Shown: positions 1 to 7,985, numbered from the stretch's first letter. The stretch is 34,632 bases of DNA from Avisuccinivibrio_A sp964399665 (GCA_964399665.1 CAYNSI010000001.1:1-34632); one strand, 5' to 3'. Numbers and translations are program-made. Notes: generated from the letters alone by a model not told the origin.

Positions 1-841
1 TTTGAAAAAGTTTAAGGTCCATGGATCCTGAGCGGAAGCCTTCCAAATCAAGGGTCAGGTATAAAAATCCCAAACTTTTAAATTGTTCTGTGATCTTATC
101 TTTGCACTTGATAAGAGCTTCAAAATCCTCAGGGTCAATTTCTATGCGGCACAGCTCTCCATGCACTCTCACCCTTACATTATTAAAGCCTGATGCCCGT
201 AAAAAGGCCTCGGCTCTGCCCACCTTATCAATAAGTTTCTTATCAAGAACAGTGCCGTAGGGAAAGCGGGTGGCAAGGCAGGGAGTGGACGGTTTTGATG
301 CTGCCTTAATCCCCAGCATTGTTGCAAGCTCTCTTACTTCTAATTTAGTAAAGCCGCACTGGGCCAGGGGGCTTACAATGCCAAGCTCCTCAAGGGCCAA
401 AAGCCCCGGGCGGTAGCTGTGTCTGTCATCATCATTGGTACCGTCAAGTACAAATTTACAGCCAAGGGAAGCTGCCTTTTCTCTTACTTTGGTAAAAAGC
501 TCTTTTTTGCACAGGTAACAGCGGTTTTTAGGATTATGCCGCAAGGTTACGTTTAAAAACTCATCAACATCAACTGTGGCAAGATTAAGTCCCAGGGCGG
601 TTACTTCAGCTTCAATATCCAGCAATTCTCCCCGGGGGTTAAGAACGGAGCGGATATAGACGGGGAAAACCTCTTCTTGGGGGCTTTTGGCGGTGCGGCA
701 GAGCATGTGTAAAAGAAGGGAGCTGTCGCAGCCTCCTGAAAAGGCAATGGCAGTATGACCCTGCTGCAGCAGCCTGCAAAGAAGCTCTTCAAGACGGTCT
801 TTTTTTTCAGGCAAAGATGCAGTCAAAGATACAGTATTCAC
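1..841 (-). CDS. larE: LarE, ATP-dependent sacrificial sulfur transferase (3' end cut by window edge)
   Basis: LarE adenylates and sulfurates the pyridinium dicarboxylate intermediate of the nickel-pincer nucleotide cofactor in the cytoplasm. My translation gives at least 280 residues and runs off the window edge without a stop; LarE is usually about 270-280, so little is missing. The PP-loop ATP site SGGCDS is at residues 35-40, a CxxC (C108, C111) follows, and Cys188 in the STPCLATRFPYG block is the likely counterpart of the sulfur-donating Cys176 of Lactiplantibacillus LarE. The conserved ending GFRSGSM is present. I chose GTG at 841 because the frame is closed just upstream by the larC stop codon, which lies in the same frame with only 6 nt between. 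This is the last visible gene of the lar operon. Confidence 0.93.
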   Translation of the reverse strand, partial: MNTVSLTASLPEKKDRLEELLCRLLQQGHTAIAFSGGCDSSLLLHMLCRTAKSPQEEVFPVYIRSVLNPRGELLDIEAEVTALGLNLATVDVDEFLNVTLRHNPKNRCYLCKKELFTKVREKAASLGCKFVLDGTNDDDRHSYRPGLLALEELGIVSPLAQCGFTKLEVRELATMLGIKAASKPSTPCLATRFPYGTVLDKKLIDKVGRAEAFLRASGFNNVRVRVHGELCRIEIDPEDFEALIKCKDKITEQFKSLGFLYLTLDLEGFRSGSMDLKLFQ

Positions 842-847
842 AGGATC

Positions 848-2149
848 TTAAACTCTTAAGGTTCTACCTGCAGCCTGATATATTAATACCAGGGCCTTTT
901 GATAGGATAACCCCTGTGACAGGGCAAGTTCCCTTACCGACTCATATTCAGGATAAATTCTGTCCTCCTCATCGTCTGCAATCCCCTTGAAGCTGACCTT
1001 CTTTACCTTTACGGGGCCGTATTCAGTATCAATTAAAAGATTCTCCCTTTTGAGGGTAAGCCTGTCCATTTTGGCAAAGCGAAGCCCGATTGAGGTCGTT
1101 TGAGTCAGTAGGATCTTTTGTATAAGCTTAAAGTTATCTTCTCTGCAAAGGACGGTAACTAAGGTTGCAGGGCGCATCTTCTTCATGTATACGGGGGTAA
1201 AAAACACTTCCAAAGCTCCCTTTGCTATCAGATTTTCCATAAGAAATCCCAAGTTTTCAGGAGTAGCGTCATCGATGTTGGTTTCAATTTTTATGACAGA
1301 AAGGTCAGCTTTAGCAGCTTGGGGATCAAAAACTTTCCTTTTTTCATCCAGCTCAAAAAGTATCGCCCTTAGCATGGTAGGTACGGCATAGTCACGCTTT
1401 CCGGCCCCAAATCCTGAAGCTGCAGGTGTAAGGGGGCTTTGTGCCGGGAGGGAATCATCAGTCCTTATGGCAGCTGCAATGGCAGCTCCTGTGGGGGTGA
1501 TAAGCTCACCTTCTATGGCAGAAAAATTCATGGGGATTTTATGTGCGGTCAGAATATTTACTACGGCAGGTACCGGAACAGGCAGCACTCCGTGTTGACA
1601 GCGCACTTTGCCGCATCCTTCGCCTATGCAGGAAATGACAGTTCTGTCTATTTCAAGTTCGGTATAAAGAATTGCAAAGGCAAGAATATCAGCTATGGAA
1701 TCTAAGGCACCTACTTCATGAAAATGCACCTTATCAAGTTCTTTTCCATGAGCTGCAGCCTCAGCTTCTGCAATGATCTTAAAGATCTTTCCTGCAAGGG
1801 ATTTTGCCCCGGGGGAGGCTTTTGAGGCATCAATGATCTTAAGAACATCGTAAAGATTGCGGCTTTGATGATCATGGTGATGTTCATGGTGATGAACTTT
1901 TTGCAGATCACAATGCAGATAATTGACATCATGATCGTGATTGTCATGCTCTAAGGTGACATTAAAGTCTGCACAGTCAAGCCCGCCGCGCAGTCTTCTG
2001 CCAAAGGAAAGTTCAAGCCCTTTAAGATTGAGGTCACTGATGAGTTTAATTACCTTATTTTTCAAGGCAGAGTCTGCCAGCTCGGAAAGTGCAGCCACTG
2101 CCATATCGCCGCTTATGCCTAAGCTCAAATCCAAAAAGAGGATGCGCAT
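848..2149 (-). CDS. larC: LarC, nickel insertion protein (single uninterrupted ORF)
   Basis: LarC is the CTP-dependent cyclometallase that inserts nickel into the pincer nucleotide. The 433-residue product begins MRILFLDLSLGISGDM, the usual LarC N-terminus; I chose this ATG (2149) over an upstream start at 2227 because it has an AAAGGA ribosome site and leaves only 13 nt after larB. In L. plantarum larC is split and needs a frameshift, whereas here one frame covers both parts. Residues 68-94 form a loop with 11 histidines, which suggests nickel binding or storage. The remaining sequence (for example FHEVGALDSIADI and ETNIDDATPE) matches the family. It sits between larB and larE. Confidence 0.95.
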   Translation of the reverse strand: MRILFLDLSLGISGDMAVAALSELADSALKNKVIKLISDLNLKGLELSFGRRLRGGLDCADFNVTLEHDNHDHDVNYLHCDLQKVHHHEHHHDHQSRNLYDVLKIIDASKASPGAKSLAGKIFKIIAEAEAAAHGKELDKVHFHEVGALDSIADILAFAILYTELEIDRTVISCIGEGCGKVRCQHGVLPVPVPAVVNILTAHKIPMNFSAIEGELITPTGAAIAAAIRTDDSLPAQSPLTPAASGFGAGKRDYAVPTMLRAILFELDEKRKVFDPQAAKADLSVIKIETNIDDATPENLGFLMENLIAKGALEVFFTPVYMKKMRPATLVTVLCREDNFKLIQKILLTQTTSIGLRFAKMDRLTLKRENLLIDTEYGPVKVKKVSFKGIADDEEDRIYPEYESVRELALSQGLSYQKALVLIYQAAGRTLRV

Positions 2150-2162
2150 AAAAGTCCTTTTT

Positions 2163-2909
2163 TTAAAAGTTTTTACTTTGACGGTTGATTTGATGGGCCA
2201 GGTATCCTGCGCCGTAGCCGTTATCAATATTTACGGTGCAAACTCCATTGGCACAGGAGTTGAGCATGGTAAGCAGGGCCGACAGCCCCTGAAAGCTTGC
2301 CCCGTAGCCTACCGAGGTTGGAACACAGATAACAGGGGATAACACCAGTCCTCCGATTACGGTCCCTAAGGCTCCTTCCATACCGGCTGCAGCTACAATG
2401 ACATTGGCCTTTTCAATTTCAGGCAGGGCCTCAAACAGCCGGTGAATCCCGCTTATTCCAACATCATAAAAGCGCTTTACATAAGATCCGAAAAACTCCG
2501 CGGTTTGGGCACATTCTTCTGCTGCCCGGTAATCTGCAGTTCCTGCAGAGCATACGGCTACAAGACCTCTGCTTTTCCTGCTTTCTTTTACAATTTTTAA
2601 AATGCCGCATTTGTCATCAAATACCACCTGGGGCAGTTCCCTTCTTATAAGCTCATACTGTTCTTTAGTGGCTCTGGTGCCCAGAACCTCGCCTTCTGTT
2701 GCAAAGATGCTTTGGAAAATCTGGACAAGATGCTCGTCGCTTTTCCCCTGGCAGAACACCACCTCAGCGCAGCCTTGGCGCATTCTGCGTCCAAGATCTA
2801 ATTTTGCAAAGCCAAGATCCAGGATATTTTTTGTTCTCAGCCTGGAGGCAGCCTCAGAGATCTCCATGGTGCCTTCCCTTACCTTAATTAGAATATCTTC
2901 AACTTCCAT
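2163..2909 (-). CDS. larB: LarB, NaAD carboxylase/hydrolase (pyridinium-3,5-biscarboxylate mononucleotide synthase)
   Basis: LarB carboxylates the nicotinic ring of NaAD and cleaves the phosphoanhydride, the first step of NPN cofactor synthesis. The 248-residue protein has an N-terminal helical region and a C-terminal PurE-like (AIR carboxylase) domain with the SAGTAD motif at 121-126. Cys219 in NSCANGV fits the catalytic Cys221 of the Lactiplantibacillus enzyme. Length is normal for the family. It follows the permease gene by 19 nt and precedes larC by 13 nt, so it is operonic. Confidence 0.95.
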   Translation of the reverse strand: MEVEDILIKVREGTMEISEAASRLRTKNILDLGFAKLDLGRRMRQGCAEVVFCQGKSDEHLVQIFQSIFATEGEVLGTRATKEQYELIRRELPQVVFDDKCGILKIVKESRKSRGLVAVCSAGTADYRAAEECAQTAEFFGSYVKRFYDVGISGIHRLFEALPEIEKANVIVAAAGMEGALGTVIGGLVLSPVICVPTSVGYGASFQGLSALLTMLNSCANGVCTVNIDNGYGAGYLAHQINRQSKNF

Positions 2910-2928
2910 GTGGACTCCATTGTTAAGG

Positions 2929-3849
2929 TCAGGTGATCAGAATATTGGTGATAATGCCGCTTATAAGGGCAGATATCATAATAAAAATAAGGTAGACGGC
3001 AAATGCCCATGAGCCGAGGATAATTTTCACGGCACTTAAATTGGTTATCTTGGTGGCAGGGCCTGTCAGCATAAAGGCACAGGCTGCCCCCATACTCATT
3101 CCTGACCACAGCCATTCCTGCAGCAGGGGGATGGTGCCGCCGCCGCAGACATATACGGGGACTCCGATGGTGGCAGCCAAAAAGACACCAAATTGTGAGG
3201 AGCGACCAAAAAAGGAGGAAAAAAGATCTGCAGGGACTGTTCTGGTAAAAATGGCGGCAAGGGCAATACCTATAAGAACGTACCAAAAAGTTGCCTTAAA
3301 GTTGCGGCACAGATTGTAAAAGAACCTCAGGGCAAGGTTGGGGTGGGTATCCTTATTGACCGGATTGTTAAAGGAGCTGAAGTTAAAGAATCTTTTGTTT
3401 TTACAAAAATAGCGGATCAAAAGTCCTGCTGCCAGGGCACAGGCAAAACAGGAGATTATTCTTGCTAAAAAGGCAGTTTCCCCAAGAGCCAGGGTGTAGA
3501 CTGCAAGCTGGGGATTAATGAGAATAGATCCCATCATAAAGGCTGCCAGAAAATCTTCTCTGACTCCCTGGCGGGACAGGGAGGCTGCAATGGGAATGGT
3601 GCCGTACATGCACAAAGGTGAAATAAAGCCTGCTGTCACGGCAAGAATAAGGCCGAAGATCCCCAGGCTTTGAACCCCTGTTCTTGATGTAAGAGTGTTG
3701 ATGGAGTTCTTGGCAAATACTGAAATAAAGGAACCTGCTGCCATGCCCGCAAAGTAAAAGGGGAGAATTTGTTTTGCCTGAACTTGACAGTAGAACCAAA
3801 AATAAATGAGCTCTCCTGTTAGAAAGTCAATAGCAGTATTCACGTCCAA
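2929..3849 (-). CDS. ArsP/YraQ-type permease (UPF0718/DUF318 family)
   Basis: An integral membrane protein of 306 residues with about eight hydrophobic segments. It has the two repeats typical of the DUF318/ArsP_1 permeases: the first contains CMYGTIPIAASLSRQGV followed by ILINPQLAVYT, the second contains YVCGGGTIPLLQEWLW followed by GPATKITNLSAVK. The buried CMYG and CGGG cysteines are the usual candidate substrate residues. Characterised relatives export organoarsenicals, but many members have no known substrate. Its place between the DUF362 gene and larB, on the same strand, suggests a role in the lar pathway (metal, cofactor or substrate movement), which is an inference only. Confidence 0.85.
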   Translation of the reverse strand: MDVNTAIDFLTGELIYFWFYCQVQAKQILPFYFAGMAAGSFISVFAKNSINTLTSRTGVQSLGIFGLILAVTAGFISPLCMYGTIPIAASLSRQGVREDFLAAFMMGSILINPQLAVYTLALGETAFLARIISCFACALAAGLLIRYFCKNKRFFNFSSFNNPVNKDTHPNLALRFFYNLCRNFKATFWYVLIGIALAAIFTRTVPADLFSSFFGRSSQFGVFLAATIGVPVYVCGGGTIPLLQEWLWSGMSMGAACAFMLTGPATKITNLSAVKIILGSWAFAVYLIFIMISALISGIITNILIT

Positions 3850-3862
3850 ATCCTGTTGATGA

Positions 3863-3883
3863 TGCTGCCTTCTTAAGGCAGCA
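3863..3883 (-). other. Intercistronic hairpin between the DUF362 gene and the permease gene
   Basis: TGCTGCCTT and AAGGCAGCA form a perfect 9-bp stem around a 3-nt loop in the 61-nt gap between the two genes. There is no run of U after it on the minus strand, so it is more likely an mRNA-stabilising or processing element than a full terminator. It could keep transcript levels of the first gene above those of the downstream lar genes. Confidence 0.6.
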
Positions 3884-3910
3884 GGGCGGACTGCAGGTTA
3901 GGGACTTGGC

Positions 3911-4924
3911 TTAGTCTATAAGCTGTAATTGATAACTGCGGCTGCCAAAGTCCATCTCTTCTGCTCTTTGAAAAATTAGCAGGCCGTTGCGGCTTTCTAT
4001 CCTTTCAATCATGGAGGCACTGTCAGAAGCTGCATACACGAGGTCAATTCCTGCCTGATCAACGGCGACAGGATCAAGGGAGGCTATGATCCCGATATCA
4101 TGCATGTCAGGTGCCGAGGGATTGCTGGCGCAGTCACAGTCAACCGACAAATTATTAAGGACGGAGATAAAGAGCATTCTGCTGCCATTATCATAGTAGT
4201 CATACACAGATTTTGCCGATTCTGCCATTGATTCTATAAAAGCATCATGCTGCGAGTTATTAAGACCGCCGTAGGCCCCAAGCTCTCCCCAGGGGGCAAC
4301 GCGATCCTGGGTGCCGGCACTGTGAATTTTCCATTTGCCGTTGGATGATGCCAAACCTATGGAAATGTTCTTCAAGGCACCGCCGAATCCTCCCATGGCA
4401 TGGCCTTTAAAGTGGCTTAAAACTACCATGAAATCGTAATTTGCCATATTTTTGCCCACCAGGTTGGTATTAAGGTGCCGGCCTCCTGCAACGGGGATCT
4501 CCAAAGAGCCGTCAGCATCCAGGATGTCAACTTCGGCAATTTCGGTAAAGCCGTGATCTTTGGCAACCTGCATATGCAGAGCAGTTTCAGCGCGGGATCC
4601 TCCATAGGCGGTATTGCACTCAACTATGGTCCCCTTTACGGTATCCACAAGGTCTTTTATCAATGCAGGCTGCAAATAGTGTTTGTTGCCGGCCTCCCCG
4701 GTAGAAAGCTTGACTGCAACCCTGCCTTGAGGGGTGCGGCCTAAGGCTTCATAGATTTTCATTAAGGATTCAGAACTGATATCAGTTGTCATATAAACAA
4801 CAGGTGCCTCAGGGGTATCCACCGCATGAGCAAGTTTTGAGACATCCGGTAAAGCAGCATTTGCAGCTGAGGCCATAACTACTCCCAGGGCACAGCCCAT
4901 AAGTCCTAATGCAAAATTTTTCAT
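3911..4924 (-). CDS. Secreted DUF362-family protein heading the lar operon
   Basis: The 337-residue product starts with a Sec-type signal peptide (hydrophobic residues 5-20, probable cleavage after ANA at 21-23) and has no twin arginine. The rest is a DUF362 domain; its signature block SHFKGHAMGGFGGALKN covers 170-186. Within and after it His175, Lys185 and His201 have exactly the spacing (10, then 16) of His174, Lys184 and His200, the catalytic His, NPN-tethering Lys and nickel-ligand His of lactate racemase LarA. No ferredoxin domain is fused. A strong AGGAG ribosome site supports the start. It is the first gene of the operon that makes NPN, so it may be the enzyme using that cofactor; export of a cytoplasmic cofactor enzyme by Sec would be odd, so function stays open. 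Confidence 0.85.
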   Translation of the reverse strand: MKNFALGLMGCALGVVMASAANAALPDVSKLAHAVDTPEAPVVYMTTDISSESLMKIYEALGRTPQGRVAVKLSTGEAGNKHYLQPALIKDLVDTVKGTIVECNTAYGGSRAETALHMQVAKDHGFTEIAEVDILDADGSLEIPVAGGRHLNTNLVGKNMANYDFMVVLSHFKGHAMGGFGGALKNISIGLASSNGKWKIHSAGTQDRVAPWGELGAYGGLNNSQHDAFIESMAESAKSVYDYYDNGSRMLFISVLNNLSVDCDCASNPSAPDMHDIGIIASLDPVAVDQAGIDLVYAASDSASMIERIESRNGLLIFQRAEEMDFGSRSYQLQLID

Positions 4925-5330
4925 TTCAAATCTCCTCTTTTGAGACTTTTTTGCTCCGTGACTTTTAAAAATCCCTAAGACTCAAGTTTTAAGATCCTCT
5001 GCGCAGGTTTTTTAAGCTGCCATCAGGGAGGATGCCTTTTGTGCTTTTGCAGGTTTTGTTATTTGCAAAATATAGGTTACTTAACTTGGGATAACAGGAC
5101 ACTATTCTGATTTTACAAAGCTTTGAAGTCTTAAAAATACCCCTGGCATCAGGAGGGGGGATTTTTGGCAAAAAATTGGTAGGAACAGGCAAGTAGTATG
5201 GGGGATGTCAGGTTTGCCTGCCAGGGCAGGAACAAAAGATAAGAACGTGTTCTTGCAGAAGATGTAAAGCCTGGTTTGTTCTGTGACAGTTCCCCGCCCG
5301 TGTCAGGCGGGGGCGGGGCTTGGCAGTGTT
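4925..5330. other. Intergenic region upstream of the lar operon, no gene seen
   Basis: This 406-nt stretch lies between the start of the DUF362 gene and the stop of the oxidoreductase gene, both on the minus strand. I see no coding frame with a credible start and ribosome site. It must hold the lar operon promoter on the minus strand, but I could not pick a convincing -35/-10 pair. A GC-rich hairpin near 5292-5312 is listed separately; a smaller CCTGCC/GGCAGG inverted repeat lies near 5217-5230. Confidence 0.5.
5292..5312 (-). terminator. GC-rich hairpin after the oxidoreductase gene
   Basis: CCCCGCC and GGCGGGG make a perfect 7-bp stem with a 7-nt loop, 18 nt past the stop codon of the minus-strand gene ending at 5331. 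There is no clear U-tract after the stem in the minus direction, so intrinsic termination is likely weak or factor-assisted. Confidence 0.4.
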
Positions 5331-5978
5331 TTAATAGCCTATAGTAAAGCGCTCTTTGTGATGGATAGGCTTTTCTAACTCATCTACCATGGCCTTGGCA
5401 TAATCTTCAACTGAGATCCTGCTTTTACCATCGGCATCTACGATAAGGTCATCATGACCTAAACGATATTTTCCGGTCCGCTCTCCAGGTTCAATGGTTC
5501 CTGCGGGACTGAAAAATATCCAGTCAACGTTATTTTCCTTTGCCAGGGTATTGAGGAAAAATTCACCAAAGGCTCTGATGGCGGGCAGAAGATCTTCGGG
5601 GATTACTCCTGCGTCCAATACTCTGACCCCGGGAGCACAAAACAGGGTGCCGGCGCCGCCTACCACCTGAAATCTGGGGATGGCAGCTTCTTTTACCGCC
5701 TCAAGAATAGCAGGATTTACTCTTTTGGTATCTTCTACAATATTGGGATTGGACCAGCCGGGGTTATAAGATGAGATTACTGCGTCATGTCCCTTAAGTA
5801 CCGCTGCCAGGGCTTTTTGATCTCCGGCATCCTGCTCTACAATCCTTAAATTGGGGCTTTGCGCGGTAATTTTCCCGGCATTGCGCACAATGGCGGTAAC
5901 TTCATGGCCGCGGGCTAACAGCTCTTTTAAAATAACAGACCCGATAAATCCTGATGCCCCTATCAATGCTGCCTTCAT
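5331..5978 (-). CDS. NAD(P)-binding atypical SDR / NmrA-like oxidoreductase
   Basis: The 215-residue protein opens with a Rossmann nucleotide site, GASGFIG at residues 8-14, and an Arg at the end of the second strand (IVRNA), typical of NADPH-preferring atypical short-chain dehydrogenases such as YwnB and the NmrA/BLVRB-like group. Further features are the PAGTIEPGERTGKYR segment and an ISVEDYAKAMVDELE block near the C-terminus, both typical of this family. The substrate cannot be read from sequence. It is a single-gene unit divergent from apt, with a 260-nt shared upstream region. Confidence 0.88.
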   Translation of the reverse strand: MKAALIGASGFIGSVILKELLARGHEVTAIVRNAGKITAQSPNLRIVEQDAGDQKALAAVLKGHDAVISSYNPGWSNPNIVEDTKRVNPAILEAVKEAAIPRFQVVGGAGTLFCAPGVRVLDAGVIPEDLLPAIRAFGEFFLNTLAKENNVDWIFFSPAGTIEPGERTGKYRLGHDDLIVDADGKSRISVEDYAKAMVDELEKPIHHKERFTIGY

Positions 5979-6159
5979 GATGTCCTCCCAGGTTGATTAA
6001 TCACAGGTCAAATCATGATAAAAAGATCTTTTTTAGAAGGCAAGCCTTTTCCTAAGATGAAAATTGTGCCTATCTTCATCAGGTTGGGGGTAAGGAAACA
6101 TAAGTTTCCCCTGCCGGATTGAGGTACGGTGATTGAGGATGAATAGGGTGAATTTTTCT

Positions 6160-6189
6160 TTGGTGGATGGATTGTCTGTAGCGTATAAT
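6160..6189 (+). promoter_or_regulatory. Probable promoter of apt-dnaX
   Basis: A perfect TATAAT at 6184-6189 lies 50 nt ahead of the apt start codon. The best -35 candidate, TTGGTG at 6160-6165 with an 18-nt spacer, is weak (3 of 6 matches), so this promoter rests mainly on the -10. Confidence 0.5.
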
Positions 6190-6238
6190 TAAGTGCCTTT
6201 TTGCCTTAAAGTATCCTAATGTATTCGGGGTTCTTTCT

Positions 6239-6811
6239 ATGCGTGATATTACCGAACTTCCCAATTACGAAAGCAGTATAAAATACTTACAGGATAGTGT
6301 TCGCAGCATTCCTGATTATCCCAAGAAAGGGATTTTATTTCGTGACATAACTTCCCTGTGTGAAGATGCCAAGGCTTTTAAGCTCACCGTGGATCTGCTC
6401 TGTCAGATGTACTCTGATACCAAAATAGACAAGATAGTGGCGGCAGAAGCCCGCGGCTATTTATTTGCCTCAGCCTTAGCCTATAAACTTAACTGCGGTT
6501 TTGCCCTGGTAAGAAAGCCCGGCAAGCTGCCCCGTCCTACCATTGAAGAGCATTATGACCTTGAGTACGGGCAGAATACCATGCAAATCCATAAGGATGC
6601 TGTTAAGGCAGGTGAGCGCATCTTGATAATAGATGATCTGCTGGCAACAGGAGGCACGGTCTCGGCCATGATAAAGCTGGTGCGCCGCCTCCAAGGAGAG
6701 ATTGTCTCAGCAGGATTTGTAATTGAACTTTTTGATTTGGGCGGGGCCGACAAAATCAGCAGTGAGTTTCAGATTGACTGCAGATCTCTCATCCGTTTCC
6801 CGGGGCATTAG
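6239..6811 (+). CDS. apt: Adenine phosphoribosyltransferase
   Basis: Apt makes AMP from adenine and PRPP in purine salvage, in the cytoplasm. The 190-residue product has the N-terminal block IPDYPKKGILFRDIT, the AEARGYLFASALA adenine/ribose region, and the PRPP-binding motif ILIIDDLLATGGT near residue 130. Length is slightly above the 183 of E. coli Apt. It lies 18 nt upstream of dnaX, the same order as in E. coli and many other gammaproteobacteria, and both are probably co-transcribed. Confidence 0.97.
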   Translation: MRDITELPNYESSIKYLQDSVRSIPDYPKKGILFRDITSLCEDAKAFKLTVDLLCQMYSDTKIDKIVAAEARGYLFASALAYKLNCGFALVRKPGKLPRPTIEEHYDLEYGQNTMQIHKDAVKAGERILIIDDLLATGGTVSAMIKLVRRLQGEIVSAGFVIELFDLGGADKISSEFQIDCRSLIRFPGH

Positions 6812-6829
6812 AAACAGGTAACCTTTTAT

Positions 6830-7948
6830 ATGACAGGAGAAAAAAGCACGGAGTATCTGGCTTTAGCCCGTAAGTATAGGCCGCAGAACTTTGCTGATGT
6901 GGCAGGACAGGGCCATGTCGTGTCTGCGCTTGCAAACAGCATTGATGCAAGACGTCTGCATCATGCCTATCTTTTTACCGGCACCAGGGGCGTTGGAAAA
7001 ACCACCATTGCCAGGATCATTGCCAAATCACTGCAATGTGAAAAGGGCATAAGCTCAAAGCCGTGTGGGGAATGCGGATCTTGCAGGGCCATAGTAAAGG
7101 GTGCTCATACTGATGTCATTGAAATAGACGCAGCCTCCCAAACTAAGGTTGATGATACCAGGGCCCTGCTTGAGAACACCCGGTATCCGCCGCTTTCAGG
7201 CCGCTACAAGATTTACATCATTGATGAAGTACATATGCTCTCCAACAGCAGCTTCAATGCCCTCTTGAAAACTTTGGAGGAGCCTCCTGCATATGTAAAA
7301 TTTATTCTGGCAACTACAGATCCGCAGAAGATCCCGGCAACGGTATTGTCCCGCTGTCTTAAGTTTCAGCTTAAGTCACTTAGTGTCGATGAGATAAAAA
7401 AACAAATTGAACTTATCGCTCAAAAGGAAGGGATCTCTTGTGAAAGTGACGGCGTCGGACTTATTGCCAGGGCTGCCAGGGGGTCCATGCGTGATGCTCT
7501 TTCCATGTGCGATCAGGCTATTGCCCTTGGGAACGGCAGTATTAAGCGTCAGGCAGTTCTTTCCATGCTCGGTACGGCATCAGATGAGATAGTCGAGAGC
7601 ATTCTTGCCCTGGTGGAGCAGAGTAGTCAGGGAGATTTTGCTGCCGTTTTAGATAATGTCACCTCCGTATCCCCGAACTATAGATCGCTTTTGGAACAGC
7701 TTTACATAGTCTTTCATGATATTGCCCTGTATCAAATGATGGGGGGCAGCCGCATGGATCTCTTTACCTTTCCAAAGGAGCTTTTGGACCGTCATGCCAG
7801 AGCAGTAAGCGGCAGCACGGTACAGCTTTGCTATCAAATTGCCCTTGAAGGATTGAATGAATTAAGGCTCTCTTCAGACCCGCGCACCAGTTTTGAAATG
7901 ACACTGCTGCGGCTTCTTGCCTTTGTCCCCGTAAGAAAAAAATTGTAG
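6830..7948 (+). CDS. dnaX: DnaX, DNA polymerase III clamp-loader gamma form (zero-frame product)
   Basis: The zero-frame product is 372 residues and contains the whole clamp-loader ATPase and collar: Walker A GTRGVGKT at 51-58, a zinc module with Cys70, Cys79, Cys82 and Cys85, the Walker B block IIDEVHMLS, and the SRC motif. It stops at TAG 7946-7948 just after a run of seven A. That is the length expected for a gamma-type protein with domains I-III only, lacking the DnaB- and polymerase-binding tau domains. The tau domains are present downstream in the -1 frame (7942-10042). apt lies 18 nt upstream; the ybaB-recR genes that usually follow dnaX are absent. Confidence 0.96.
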   Translation: MTGEKSTEYLALARKYRPQNFADVAGQGHVVSALANSIDARRLHHAYLFTGTRGVGKTTIARIIAKSLQCEKGISSKPCGECGSCRAIVKGAHTDVIEIDAASQTKVDDTRALLENTRYPPLSGRYKIYIIDEVHMLSNSSFNALLKTLEEPPAYVKFILATTDPQKIPATVLSRCLKFQLKSLSVDEIKKQIELIAQKEGISCESDGVGLIARAARGSMRDALSMCDQAIALGNGSIKRQAVLSMLGTASDEIVESILALVEQSSQGDFAAVLDNVTSVSPNYRSLLEQLYIVFHDIALYQMMGGSRMDLFTFPKELLDRHARAVSGSTVQLCYQIALEGLNELRLSSDPRTSFEMTLLRLLAFVPVRKKL

Positions 7949-7985
7949 CTGACGGAGCCGCAAACGATCTCAAGGTTCCGTCAGC
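7936..7985 (+). promoter_or_regulatory. dnaX: Programmed -1 ribosomal frameshift signal in dnaX
   Basis: The zero-frame codons read AGA AAA AAA TTG TAG, so positions 7936-7942 form the slippery heptamer A AAA AAA. Five nucleotides later a stem begins: 7948-7959 pairs with 7974-7985 (nine perfect pairs GCTGACGGA/TCCGTCAGC, then one G-U and two G-C) around a 14-nt loop. The -1 frame is open from here through the first assembly gap into the tau tail. Heptamer, spacer and stem are the standard elements of -1 frameshifting; no clear upstream Shine-Dalgarno-like stimulator is seen. Confidence 0.85.

Noticed and set aside
2163..2342. ORF on the plus strand over larC/larB and other long antisense ORFs in the lar and iron operons
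   Set aside because: They are shadows of well-recognised genes on the other strand.
4989..5192. 67-codon minus-strand ORF upstream of the DUF362 gene
   Set aside because: No family resemblance and no ribosome site; composition looks like intergenic DNA.
7936..7948. dnaX as a frameshifted pseudogene or plain homopolymer error
   Set aside because: Cannot be fully excluded, but the slippery heptamer is in the right phase, the spacer is ideal and a 12-bp stem follows; such a combination is unlikely by chance.
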